Shown here: positions 55,947 to 64,000 of the stretch, one piece after another
Layout: each line of letters begins with the position of its first letter
How positions within the stretch are numbered: the stretch's first letter is position 1
Notes under the pieces: generated by a model
Told to the model about the DNA's origin: nothing
Seen by the model: the letters and a program-made list of their open reading frames with translations, nothing else
The model's database searches: none
Position numbers and translations under genes: made by a program
Assembly: GCA_027623555.1 (NCBI GenBank)
Contig: JAQBSZ010000011.1
Location: 1 to 64,000 of the forward strand
Length of the DNA: 64,000 nucleotides
Direction: 5' to 3'
Source: Pseudomonadota bacterium
GTDB taxonomy: Bacteria > Pseudomonadota > Gammaproteobacteria > Pseudomonadales > Pseudohongiellaceae

Positions 55947-58369
55947 TGGGTTCTCCTCATCTGGAAGGGAGTGCTGTTTACGATACCGAGAACCAGAGAC
56001 GAGAAGCGATAATCTTGCTCTGTCGCCTGGTTAAGAATTTTACGTATGGCCGGGCCGTCGTAGTATTCGAGACCGCGACCCAGTGCATAAGTTAAGAGTT
56101 TTTCGCTCATGGTGCCGACGAAGGCAGCGGGATTGTCCAGCAGGGCGCTGCGCAGACCGTTCACGCCTGCCAGGGGGTCACCGCCCGGTAAATTGCCCGT
56201 GGTATCGATTGAGGGATGATCGGTGTTGGGTTCACGCCATCTTCCGATAGCGTCGAAGTCTTCCATCACCAGCCCGATCGGGTCCATGACCTGGTGACAG
56301 GCCGCACAGGCCGGATTGGCGCGATGCTGTGCCATGCGGTCCCGCATGGTTTCTATTTTCACTTCAGAATGATCTTCAGCCAGCGCCGGTACATTATCCG
56401 GAGGTGGCGGCGGTGGAATGCCCAGTACATTTTCAAGCACCCATTTACCCCGTTGCACTGGCGAGGTGCGGGTGGCATAGGAAGTGACGGTGAGCACGCT
56501 GCCATGACCCAGCAGACCGAGTCGCGGGCTGTCTTGGGGCAGGCTTACCTTGCGGAAATGATCTCCGTACACATTGGGAATGTCATAGTGCCTGGCCAGC
56601 CTTTCGTTAAGAAAGGTGTAATCCGCGCTGAGAAGTTCCATCACGTCGCGGTCTTCGGCGATGATGGTCTTGAATAGCAGCTCGGTCTCCTGCCGCATGG
56701 CCTGGCGCAGGTTGTCATCGAAGTCTGGAAACAGGCGCGTGTTGGGATCGACACCGTCGAGGTTCCTCAGGTAGAGCCACTGGCTGGCGAAGTTCGATGC
56801 CAGCGCCTCTGCTTTCGGATCGGCTAACATGCGCTGAACCTGGGCGGCGAGCACCTCAGGATCGCTTAGCTGCTCCTGGATAGCCAGATCCAGCAATTCG
56901 GCATCGGGAATACTGCTCCATAAAAAGAAGGAAAGCCGGGACGCCAGATCCACATCACTCAGTGCGTAAACCTGCCCTGCTGCGAAATCAGCAGGATCCT
57001 GCTCGATGCGGAACAGGAACTGCGGGCTTACGAGCAAGGCCCGGATAGCCATCTCGATGCCCGCCTCGAATCCTTCTTCGTTGTTAACTCTCTCGAAGAA
57101 GGCCAGCGGCGTGGCGATATCGTCATCGGTAATGGGTCTTCTGAACGCTGTCTGAGCCAGCGGCGCCACGATGGATCGGGCACACTCGCTGGCGCTGACC
57201 GACTCGCCGGGCCGGCAGTTAAAGATGCGATCGCGGCTGGGCGTGCCTGAGATTCCGGTTGACTCAAACGGGCCACCGATGGATACCGAGTGCACCGCGG
57301 GTTGCTGGCGAGGGTGACGATCGCGATTGAAGTGGGCGATATAGGGCTGTCGGGTACTCTCCAGCAGGGCCGAGTTCTTCTTGATAAACGTCACCGCCAC
57401 AGCATGGGGTCCGGCAGTTACCGACGCAGAAGCTGTCAGGCCATCGCCGGCGCCCTGATCGGAGTAATAGAACGTGGCAAATCGTTCGGTGCGGTTCGGC
57501 ACTATCTCAAACAGGCCGACGCGTTCGCCGTCTATCGTCATCTCCATCTCGTGGGCTTCGGTGAGGCCTTCGATATTTTCATTGCGGTCCCGTGCCAGTA
57601 CCACATCGAGTCGGTACTCACCGTCGCGGGGAAAATGGTAAGCGAATGAAGTGCCGCCGCGAGTTCCAAACGGCAGTCCTTCAAGGCGATCTTCCTGGGT
57701 GAGGCTGGCAGCCACCAGTTCAACATGACTGGCGGGATTATGCAGTGGCGTACCTACCGCCAGTCGACTGATCTTCTGGGCCGCCGCGAGATAGCGTTCC
57801 ATCAGGGTTGGCGACAGGTTCGTCAAGTTGACGTTATCGAAGCCGTAACTGGCATCGTCCTTCGGTAGAAGTTCAGAGACATCGACCTCGACAGCAAGCA
57901 GATCGCGGATAGCATTCTGGTACTGGAGCCGGTTCAGGCGATTGAAGGTGGCGGTGCGACCCGGATTTGGGTTCTGCAAAGCCAGATTGTCCAGGGAGCT
58001 TTCCAGGTAGGCAGTGAACTGCTGAAACGTGGCCGCATCGGGTCGCGGCATGCCAGTTGGGGGCATGGCATTGGCGCGCAGCTTCTTCAGTACTTGCTCC
58101 CACACCTGAGGATGGTCAGACACAGTCGTCACGTCGATACTGTCCAGTGCCAGCCCACCGGTTAGCAGGGTCTGGTTATGGCAGGCAACGCAGTATTGAT
58201 TGACCAGTGTCGAGTGGTCGCCGGGCTTGCCAGTACTGGCCAGGGGAACAGCGACCGCGCCCGGTGCAGTGCTGGCAAGTTCAGGAGTCTGGGTGGATAC
58301 AAGAAAGAATGCCCCCATGGCGAGCAGCCCGAGCAAGACTACCGAAGTGATAAGGCCCGATCTTCTCAT
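55943..58369 (-). CDS. DUF1587/1592/1588/1585-type protein with c-type cytochrome motifs
   Basis: 808 residues. It begins with a signal or anchor helix, then a CVACH heme-c motif (C60, C63, H64), a DUF1587 part (RLNRLQYQNAIRDLL), a beta domain, DUF1595 and DUF1592 (FLFRIEQDPAD, SRLSFFLWSSIPDAELL), DUF1588 (GLLGHGSVLTVTSYATRTSPVQRGKW) and DUF1585 (end). NPACAACHQVMDP is a second CxxCH. This is the conserved planctomycete-style partner of DUF1552; it is probably a periplasmic electron-transfer or oxidase protein, but no activity is known. Confidence 0.92.
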   Translation of the reverse strand: MRRSGLITSVVLLGLLAMGAFFLVSTQTPELASTAPGAVAVPLASTGKPGDHSTLVNQYCVACHNQTLLTGGLALDSIDVTTVSDHPQVWEQVLKKLRANAMPPTGMPRPDAATFQQFTAYLESSLDNLALQNPNPGRTATFNRLNRLQYQNAIRDLLAVEVDVSELLPKDDASYGFDNVNLTNLSPTLMERYLAAAQKISRLAVGTPLHNPASHVELVAASLTQEDRLEGLPFGTRGGTSFAYHFPRDGEYRLDVVLARDRNENIEGLTEAHEMEMTIDGERVGLFEIVPNRTERFATFYYSDQGAGDGLTASASVTAGPHAVAVTFIKKNSALLESTRQPYIAHFNRDRHPRQQPAVHSVSIGGPFESTGISGTPSRDRIFNCRPGESVSASECARSIVAPLAQTAFRRPITDDDIATPLAFFERVNNEEGFEAGIEMAIRALLVSPQFLFRIEQDPADFAAGQVYALSDVDLASRLSFFLWSSIPDAELLDLAIQEQLSDPEVLAAQVQRMLADPKAEALASNFASQWLYLRNLDGVDPNTRLFPDFDDNLRQAMRQETELLFKTIIAEDRDVMELLSADYTFLNERLARHYDIPNVYGDHFRKVSLPQDSPRLGLLGHGSVLTVTSYATRTSPVQRGKWVLENVLGIPPPPPPDNVPALAEDHSEVKIETMRDRMAQHRANPACAACHQVMDPIGLVMEDFDAIGRWREPNTDHPSIDTTGNLPGGDPLAGVNGLRSALLDNPAAFVGTMSEKLLTYALGRGLEYYDGPAIRKILNQATEQDYRFSSLVLGIVNSTPFQMRRTQ

Positions 58370-58674
58370 GGCGGCTCCAGGCTGATCGTTGGATGTTATG
58401 GTGATTGATTCAGATACTGGAACAGGTGTTTAACCACAGCATCGCCGGAACCAATAGACCAAAGTAAACCCCGCTGTAGGGTAGTGTCAAGGATAAAGAA
58501 GTGCTGCGAAGGCAGGAATTTCAACGCGTTGCGCCTGGTCACTACTTCAGATTTAGGGTGAATAAGTAGGTCCTGGGGCACCTGTTCCTACCAACGCTAT
58601 TTACAGTTATATGGATGCCAAATTGCAATTTGTAGCAACAGGGGTCTGGACTGCGCTTTTGCTCTCTCCATTTA
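58370..58674. other. intergenic region upstream of the DUF1592 operon
   Basis: No gene. It should hold the promoter of the DUF1592 operon; the 3' side lies beyond the Crp/Fnr stop. No clear palindrome or terminator. Confidence 0.45.
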
Positions 58675-59346
58675 CTATTCCCAGATATAGTGTTTCGGTA
58701 GGCTATTAGAATCAATGATGATGCATTTGCTGCTTTTATCGATATCGTAGATCCTGTCTTTTTGGAGTTTTCGGATTACTCGGGACACGGTTTCTCGCTC
58801 CTTACCCAACCGGTCCGCAATCTGCTGATGGGTCCATCTGTCGTGGGTAAGAAAGGTTCCATCGCCATTCTTTTTCGAGTAAATACTGTTAGTGAGTAGC
58901 CGAATGATATTGGTTCGAACGTCAAGCAGGGCAGTGTCGATGAGTTTGATGGATAACTCTCGAATACGAGAGATGAGATCATTGATCAGAAGCTTCGACG
59001 TCATCTTGTTTTCCAGCGGCTTGGTGAAAGCCTTTTTGGGAATCTCCAGGATTATGCTATCTGAGGTTGTGGTCACCGACGCGGAGCGTTTCTCATCATC
59101 TAAAAGCGCGTACTCGCCAAAATAACACCCTTCATCTAGGTCATTTATCACGTACTGGTATCTATCCACTACGTTAAACACCTTAACCCCTCCTGATTGA
59201 ATAACATACATCGAATTCGATTCATCTCCTTCCGAGAATATGCGCACGTTCTTCTTTATAACGTGCGTTGTCGCTGCCCGCCGAACTGCTTGCATGTCAG
59301 CTTCGTTAAGATGAGAAAAAATCGAGATATTCTTGAGTGATTTCAT
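58675..59346 (-). CDS. Crp/Fnr-family transcriptional regulator
   Basis: 223 residues. The cyclic-nucleotide-binding domain runs from FSHLNEADMQAVRRAATTHV to FGEYALLDDEKRSASV, a long helix follows, and the C-terminal HTH is THQQIADRLGKERETVSRVIRKL. It lacks the cysteine cluster of FNR, so it senses a nucleotide or something else. GGAGAAG precedes the ATG at 59346. It is divergent from the small membrane protein at 59635 and the P450/DyP genes beyond it; regulation of those is plausible but unproven. Confidence 0.9.
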   Translation of the reverse strand: MKSLKNISIFSHLNEADMQAVRRAATTHVIKKNVRIFSEGDESNSMYVIQSGGVKVFNVVDRYQYVINDLDEGCYFGEYALLDDEKRSASVTTTSDSIILEIPKKAFTKPLENKMTSKLLINDLISRIRELSIKLIDTALLDVRTNIIRLLTNSIYSKKNGDGTFLTHDRWTHQQIADRLGKERETVSRVIRKLQKDRIYDIDKSSKCIIIDSNSLPKHYIWE

Positions 59347-59634
59347 AACACTACTTCTCCAAAGGAGCACTTCATCGGCTTTTGCCTAGCCATATTGAAT
59401 AGCAGATTCAATCAACTTTAGTTCGCTGCTTGCCAGCAACCGGATTCAGGCCCGGTTGATTGGAATCTGCGGTGAATATCGGTGTTGGAAATCGACCAAT
59501 TTCGGTGACATTTGTTACAGAACTATTATACGGACTCTCTACTATACCCTCTACGCCTGGTCTCTGCCGCGCAGAGACTACTCGTATAATATTGCTCGAT
59601 ATCACCCATAGTTCAGGTCACGCGACATCCAGAT

Positions 59635-59943
59635 ATGAGTTATTTCAAGTCAAAAATGGCCCACGCCGAGAAAAGAAAGCTACAGATAGGCAGCAGGAAT
59701 GCCCCGGCCTCTATCGCGGGCTTTAAGCATTCCAAAATAGCCTGGAGAATACTGAATCTCATCTTCCTGCTATCGGTACTTGCGGCTGGAGTAGTCTTGT
59801 TTGTACCTGGCGATCTCGTGGAAAAGTGGCTAATGCTTGGATATACCGGCGTAGTCGCGGCGGGAATCGAATACGGATTCGACATTTTCGTATTGGCTTG
59901 CATGCCGCTGCTCCACTTTCTGGCTTGCTGGATAAAACGGTAG
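59635..59943 (+). CDS. small two-helix membrane protein
   Basis: 102 residues. A charged N-terminus (HAEKRKLQIGSRNAPA), then two membrane helices (IAWRILNLIFLLSVLAAGVVLFV and FDIFVLACMPLLHFLACW) with a short GDLVEKWLMLGYTGVVAAGIEYG between. No known family. No good ribosome binding site is visible. It lies 197 bp before the P450-like gene on the same strand, and could be part of the same unit or an independent small gene. Confidence 0.5.
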   Translation: MSYFKSKMAHAEKRKLQIGSRNAPASIAGFKHSKIAWRILNLIFLLSVLAAGVVLFVPGDLVEKWLMLGYTGVVAAGIEYGFDIFVLACMPLLHFLACWIKR

Positions 59944-60140
59944 GGGAATTATGACGATTCGAATTCCTCGACCCCATGAAACGGAAAGTCAATGAGAGAA
60001 CTATTGGTTACAAATAGAGCAAGAATCCTAATAGGTAGGTTCTGGAACCCAGATTTCCAATTCTGGGAATTCGGGAATATAGTGGGAAGTGTCAAAATGA
60101 CCTACAGTTTCGCGTCCAATAATAAAAACTGGAATCTATC

Positions 60141-62645
60141 ATGAGCTATAGAGAAGATTTTGAAAATGCGGGAAAACGATCGCAATATGCCGCAACAGAG
60201 TTGCTCTGGCACTGGTTGCAGAGCGATGAGCACCGCCCGAGGTTGTTTCACGAGTTTCGTACGGATAAAAAACCACCTTTTCTGAAATTTCAAAGCATGG
60301 CCAGTAAGGGTGAAGATGAAAATAAAGTCTTTAAACAGGAAGTAGTTATCCTGTTCGATCCTGAAGATATAAAACAAGCGCTGCAAGACCAGAATTTTAG
60401 TAACGATCCCTACAAGCCCCTTGGCAGCGGAACATCCGTGCTGGCCAGCGATGACGAGGAACCTCAGAATCATGAAGTCAAGCGTGAAGTTCTTGCTTCG
60501 GCGTTTAAGAATAAAGATCTCAGACCATTTTTGTTCCTAGATAGTGTAACAGCACTCGCCTGTCATCACGGCATCGTGTTGGCGAGAAAGAAAAAGGAAT
60601 TTAATTTTGTTAGCGATGTGGCCGAGCAGTCTGCCCTGATATTTGCCTCGGGTTTGTTTGGCATTCCGACACGTCACCATTACCTGATGCAGGAACTGCT
60701 GCGCAAGAGTCTCGATGCCATGGCTTACCAGATGTTCTCCCGGCACTTTACTAATGACGCACTGGCTTTGCAGACTGGAAATATTGCCATGGGCGGGTTG
60801 GCCAAGGTGATCGATGAATTGCTGCAGGAAGCCGCCTGTCCTCCCTATTTCGACGAGCTGCAACAGATTCTGTGGCGCGGCCTGGGGAGCGAAGATGAGG
60901 AAGTTAAGCAGGAAAGAATAGCGGCCGTGAAGAAAGTGCTGGATGTCGTGCCAGCAGTGGATATTGACAAATTGCTCGGACTCAAAGAAGCCAAGTTGAA
61001 AGGGCATCCGCAAGCTGAGGAATTGGAAGCAATGTACGCCGCCCATCTGCGCGAACTCGATAAATTGAAAGAGAAAACCGCCGATGAGCGCGAGATTGTC
61101 AGAGACATACTCAAATACTTCGATGAGGCACTGAACTACCACGAAGTGCGGGAATGGGCGAAAGACAGACTGACGATTAATAGCCTCGAACTGGAAGAGA
61201 ATGAATTCAACAAAGATCTACTGAGCATTTTCCGCCTTATGCGAGAGGATAAAGAGCGGGCAGAGGATGATTTGATCAGGAAAAAACTGGATCCTTTTGA
61301 TGACGGCAATTTTATCTACAGAAAAACCATTATTGAGGTACTCGCCGAGAATCCTGGCAATCATTCAGGCAATGAACTTATTGTTGACATCGTTGCGGCG
61401 ATTGCAGGCACGGTAGGGAATATCACCGCTGGAGCCAGCATCGCGCTAAATGAAATTCTGCATGATAAAGGCGGCAGCCGAGAGGCGATCAATATTGTGC
61501 GAGGAATAATGGAGGCGGCGCTGGAGGAGGGCGCGGAAGAAGAGAAAGACAAAGATAAAGATAAAGCTAAGCCGCTGCCAAGATTGCCCCATCGACTTCC
61601 GGTAGGGCAGCGCGAAAGAGGGCAATTCTTCGGACAGGCGAAAAAGCGTAGCGCTGAAATAGCAAACTACGTCAAGGAAGCGTTGCGGCTCTACCCCCCG
61701 GCACCGTTTGTTCCCCGGTTAGCCAAAAATACGATCACGCTTGCAAAGAATGAGAGGAAAAGCACGAAAGTGGAAATAGCGGCAAAGCAGGTGGAATTGC
61801 TTCCTTTGGGTTCGCTAACTCGAGGTAGCACTCAAACAGAAACGGAGAGCTTCAAAGTGGAAATAGCGGCAAAGCAGGTGGTATTGCTTCCTTTGGGTTC
61901 GCTAACTCGAGGTAGCACTCAAACAGAAACGGAGAGCTTCAATGCGAAGCGTGATAAACGTAATCTGGATGAGAGTCACAATTACTTATTCGGCTATCCA
62001 GAACACGGTAGTGAACACACCCATCGCTGTCTGGGAGACTATATATCGATACCGCTGATCTCAAATATTGTAGCTAATGTTCTCCTGCTCGATGGCATCG
62101 ACCTGGTGGATCCTGAAACTACTGAATCCAGAAAGGATATCGCTGACCTGATAGCTCCTACGCTGAAAAAGAAGTGGGGATTCATCTGCGAGTCGCTCGA
62201 TCTCAGTCAGCAATTGTCTGCACAGATCAATCAATCGCCATTGAATGTGATTATGAAAGTGCGAACACCGGTTGGCTCTCACGCCGAAGTACTGAAGCGA
62301 ATCATTCAGTACGGCGCTCCGACCATACAATATTTGCTTGAGTCTTCGAATATGGTGCATTTCGCACGCTTCGTGTTTTTAAACAACGATACGGAATTGG
62401 GACTCTTTACATCTTACGATGGTGAGTTTGATCCCTATATAAGACACTTTGCCAATGCCGCAGGACCCCTATTCGACCAGATATTTGCTCATATTCAGGA
62501 CCCGCCGCTAATGCCAGTACGGGAAAATCCTTCTGCATTTATCGAGCATATCAAACGCTATGACAGATCACCCGTCTCGGACTACTTCTATACCTCTTAT
62601 CCTGAAAAGACCGTGACAGAAATTCTCGGCAAAGCCAGCAAATAA
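60141..62645 (+). CDS. large cytochrome P450-like protein with extra C-terminal domain
   Basis: 834 residues, well above the usual 400-500 for bacterial P450s. The ExxR motif of helix K is EALR in VKEALRLYPPAPFVPR (E about residue 513), and the heme-thiolate Cys is C630 in FGYPEHGSEHTHRCLG. IVAAIAGTVGNITAGAS lies in the I-helix position, with no canonical AGxxTT. Between about 225 and 380 is a charged helical insertion, and a Lys/Asp-rich linker at ~465-480. Residues ~740-834 (MVHFARFVFLNNDTELGLFT, YDGEFDPYIRHFAN) form a separate domain found near DyP-type peroxidases. An 87-bp tandem repeat lengthens the stretch before the heme Cys. The DyP gene follows after 22 bp, so an operon is likely. 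Substrate and redox partner are unknown. Confidence 0.75.
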   Translation: MSYREDFENAGKRSQYAATELLWHWLQSDEHRPRLFHEFRTDKKPPFLKFQSMASKGEDENKVFKQEVVILFDPEDIKQALQDQNFSNDPYKPLGSGTSVLASDDEEPQNHEVKREVLASAFKNKDLRPFLFLDSVTALACHHGIVLARKKKEFNFVSDVAEQSALIFASGLFGIPTRHHYLMQELLRKSLDAMAYQMFSRHFTNDALALQTGNIAMGGLAKVIDELLQEAACPPYFDELQQILWRGLGSEDEEVKQERIAAVKKVLDVVPAVDIDKLLGLKEAKLKGHPQAEELEAMYAAHLRELDKLKEKTADEREIVRDILKYFDEALNYHEVREWAKDRLTINSLELEENEFNKDLLSIFRLMREDKERAEDDLIRKKLDPFDDGNFIYRKTIIEVLAENPGNHSGNELIVDIVAAIAGTVGNITAGASIALNEILHDKGGSREAINIVRGIMEAALEEGAEEEKDKDKDKAKPLPRLPHRLPVGQRERGQFFGQAKKRSAEIANYVKEALRLYPPAPFVPRLAKNTITLAKNERKSTKVEIAAKQVELLPLGSLTRGSTQTETESFKVEIAAKQVVLLPLGSLTRGSTQTETESFNAKRDKRNLDESHNYLFGYPEHGSEHTHRCLGDYISIPLISNIVANVLLLDGIDLVDPETTESRKDIADLIAPTLKKKWGFICESLDLSQQLSAQINQSPLNVIMKVRTPVGSHAEVLKRIIQYGAPTIQYLLESSNMVHFARFVFLNNDTELGLFTSYDGEFDPYIRHFANAAGPLFDQIFAHIQDPPLMPVRENPSAFIEHIKRYDRSPVSDYFYTSYPEKTVTEILGKASK
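61767..61940. repeat. 87-bp tandem duplication inside the P450-like gene
   Basis: The 87-bp unit at 61767-61853 is repeated at 61854-61940 with one base change. Each copy encodes 29 residues including VEIAAKQV, LLPLGSLTRGST and ETESF. In normal P450s this region is a single strand-plus-loop leading from helix K to the heme loop, so the copy adds a second one. The near-identity points to a recent event. Confidence 0.95.
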
Positions 62646-62667
62646 CCAATATTGGATACTATGAGAA

Positions 62668-64000
62668 ATGGTTGATCGTACAAATATTGACGTAGAGGAA
62701 GTCCAACGCCTGGTGCTGCATGGATTCAATTACCATCGGACCTGGTATCTGATTCTGCAAGTGGAATCGAAGATTCTGGCGCGAGCGTTCCTAAGCAATC
62801 TCAGTCGCAATAAAAAGGATACTGCAAAGCCCGAGGTCCCGGTTATCGCTTTTTCCGGGAAGAAACGATCCTGGGCTTCAGGTGAGCACAAGGAAAAGTC
62901 CGATCTGAGCATTGCGTTCACTTATGCTGGTATGGATGCCCTGGATTTAGACGATGGCCTGCTCAGAGAGCCACTGCCAAAACTGGCCAATTCGTTCGTG
63001 CAAGGGGCTGCCAGGAGATCGTCTTCACTGGGCGATACCCGCGCAGATACAAGCCGGCAGTGGGAGCCTGCATTCAAATCCAACCGTGCACATATTGTTA
63101 TATCCATTCATGGCAATGATAAAGATCTCATTAAAACCATAGTGGAGGAGTTGAAAAAAATTGATGGCTGGAAAGGATTATCTGGCTGGTCAAATATTCA
63201 GGAGGGAAAACATCGGGGTACTGATCAGAATGACAGAAAGGAGCACTTCGGTTTCGTGGATGGTATTTCCCAACCAGTTATTCGCCGAGTTCATAATATC
63301 CAGGAAATTGAAGCACGCAGGGGGTACAGTATTCCTCCCTTCATGAAATATGAAGCTGGCGAATTTTTGTTGGGGCACCCCAATGAAGTCCGGGAGAATC
63401 GGTGGAGAGAACCGCTACTAAGCAACAAGGCAGCAAAATTTTATGGCAACGGCAGTTTCGCCGCCTTTCGAAAGATGGAGCAGGATGTTGCAGCCTACAG
63501 AAAATTTATCAAGGTCACGGCCAACCAGCACGCGATTCCGGAAAAATACCTCGAAGCCAAGCTTTGCGGCAGGAATAAGGATGGCACACCGTTAGTGAAT
63601 GCAGTGTCATCAAGCGCTGACTTAAACTCCTTCGGTTTTCGAGGGGATGCAGATGGAAGAAATTGCCCAATCGGTTCCCATATCAGGCGCCTCAATCCGC
63701 GCGACGATAAAGAAGTGATACCCAGGATGCGACGCCCGGTTATCCGTCGTGGCATTCCTTATGGGAAAGAATTCGAAGAATTCCCAGACCAGAAACGGGG
63801 ATTATTGGGCATGTTTTTCTGCGCCTCATTGGAGCAGCAGTTCGAATTTCTGATGCAGGATTGGGTTGATGAGACTCCTATTCGAGAGCCCGGCGCCAAT
63901 ACCAAGGACCCGCTAATCGGCAACCACGAATACAACACAAAAAACTATGTTATTCCTGTCGTTACTGGCAAACCCATTGAGGTTGAAGGTATCGCAAAGG
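62668..64000 (+). CDS. DyP-type heme peroxidase, 3' end beyond the window
   Basis: An open frame from the ATG at 62668 runs off the right edge (444 codons seen, no stop). The hallmark GxxDG motif is GFVDG (residues 195-199) in EHFGFVDGISQPVI, and the proximal heme His is H338 in CPIGSHIRRLNPR. The N-terminus has HGFNYHRTWYLILQVES. DyP peroxidases use hydrogen peroxide to oxidise dyes, lignin-type phenolics or other aromatics. The N-terminal segment before GFVDG is of normal length. It follows the P450-like gene after 22 bp, and no signal peptide is present, so both would act in the cytoplasm or on the inner membrane. The gene is incomplete only because the window ends. Confidence 0.9.
   Translation, partial: MVDRTNIDVEEVQRLVLHGFNYHRTWYLILQVESKILARAFLSNLSRNKKDTAKPEVPVIAFSGKKRSWASGEHKEKSDLSIAFTYAGMDALDLDDGLLREPLPKLANSFVQGAARRSSSLGDTRADTSRQWEPAFKSNRAHIVISIHGNDKDLIKTIVEELKKIDGWKGLSGWSNIQEGKHRGTDQNDRKEHFGFVDGISQPVIRRVHNIQEIEARRGYSIPPFMKYEAGEFLLGHPNEVRENRWREPLLSNKAAKFYGNGSFAAFRKMEQDVAAYRKFIKVTANQHAIPEKYLEAKLCGRNKDGTPLVNAVSSSADLNSFGFRGDADGRNCPIGSHIRRLNPRDDKEVIPRMRRPVIRRGIPYGKEFEEFPDQKRGLLGMFFCASLEQQFEFLMQDWVDETPIREPGANTKDPLIGNHEYNTKNYVIPVVTGKPIEVEGIAK

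Overview
The window reads as a chromosomal segment of a heterotrophic, probably marine gammaproteobacterium. This is an inference from gene content: SusC-free TonB receptors, a DUF1592/DUF1552 pair, many exported hydrolases and beta-propellers with Sec, Tat or lipoprotein signals, malate synthase G, and Gram-negative style regulators. No rRNA, tRNA, CRISPR array or prophage was seen, so the lineage cannot be fixed from this stretch.

Layout. 1-4.8 kb is an IS-scarred patch: two oppositely oriented, truncated IS91-type transposase genes enclose a DUF4329-like gene, a LysR regulator and a RibD-like reductase, and the left copy is fused in frame to a CoxE/VWA domain. 5-8 kb holds a full TonB-dependent receptor with a clear terminator. 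8.2-10.8 kb is decaying: an IS3 OrfA remnant, a PiT permease missing its C-terminus, and a TonB receptor cut after its plug. 11-16.6 kb carries an SDR, a small exported membrane protein, an HNH nuclease, an EamA exporter and a large exported alpha/beta hydrolase. 16.6-24.4 kb has a beta-helix lipoprotein operon, a MarR regulator divergent from a membrane-anchored split-barrel protein with a striking operator-like palindrome between them, DUF4404, TPR and metallo-beta-lactamase proteins. 24.4-35.4 kb is dominated by exported enzymes and propellers: NHL, dienelactone hydrolase, an MBL gene broken by one base, PD40 repeats, a Tat-exported enolase-superfamily enzyme, another MBL, an aspartyl-protease-like protein lacking its catalytic Asp, and an esterase. 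36-40 kb holds glcB and a TonB receptor without its plug. 40-44 kb has exported propeller and aldolase-fold proteins and a pseudopilin. 45-47.4 kb is an osmoprotectant-type ABC operon with a fused permease and binding protein. 47.4-52.9 kb has a metzincin, GNAT, Usp, a Cys-motif membrane protein and a class C serine hydrolase. 53-58.4 kb is a DUF1592-DUF1552-ankyrin operon.

The last 5.4 kb is the most unusual part. A Crp/Fnr regulator faces away from a small two-helix membrane protein, a large divergent cytochrome P450-like protein with an extra C-terminal domain, and a DyP-type peroxidase gene that runs off the right edge. The P450 carries an 87-bp tandem duplication between its ExxR motif and its heme cysteine. 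A P450 and a DyP peroxidase encoded 22 bp apart suggest a two-heme, peroxide-linked oxidation module.

The window as a whole looks like a peripheral catabolic and envelope region: surface uptake (TonB receptors), periplasmic hydrolysis and oxidation, and scattered local regulators, with repeated signs of gene decay and IS activity on the left side.
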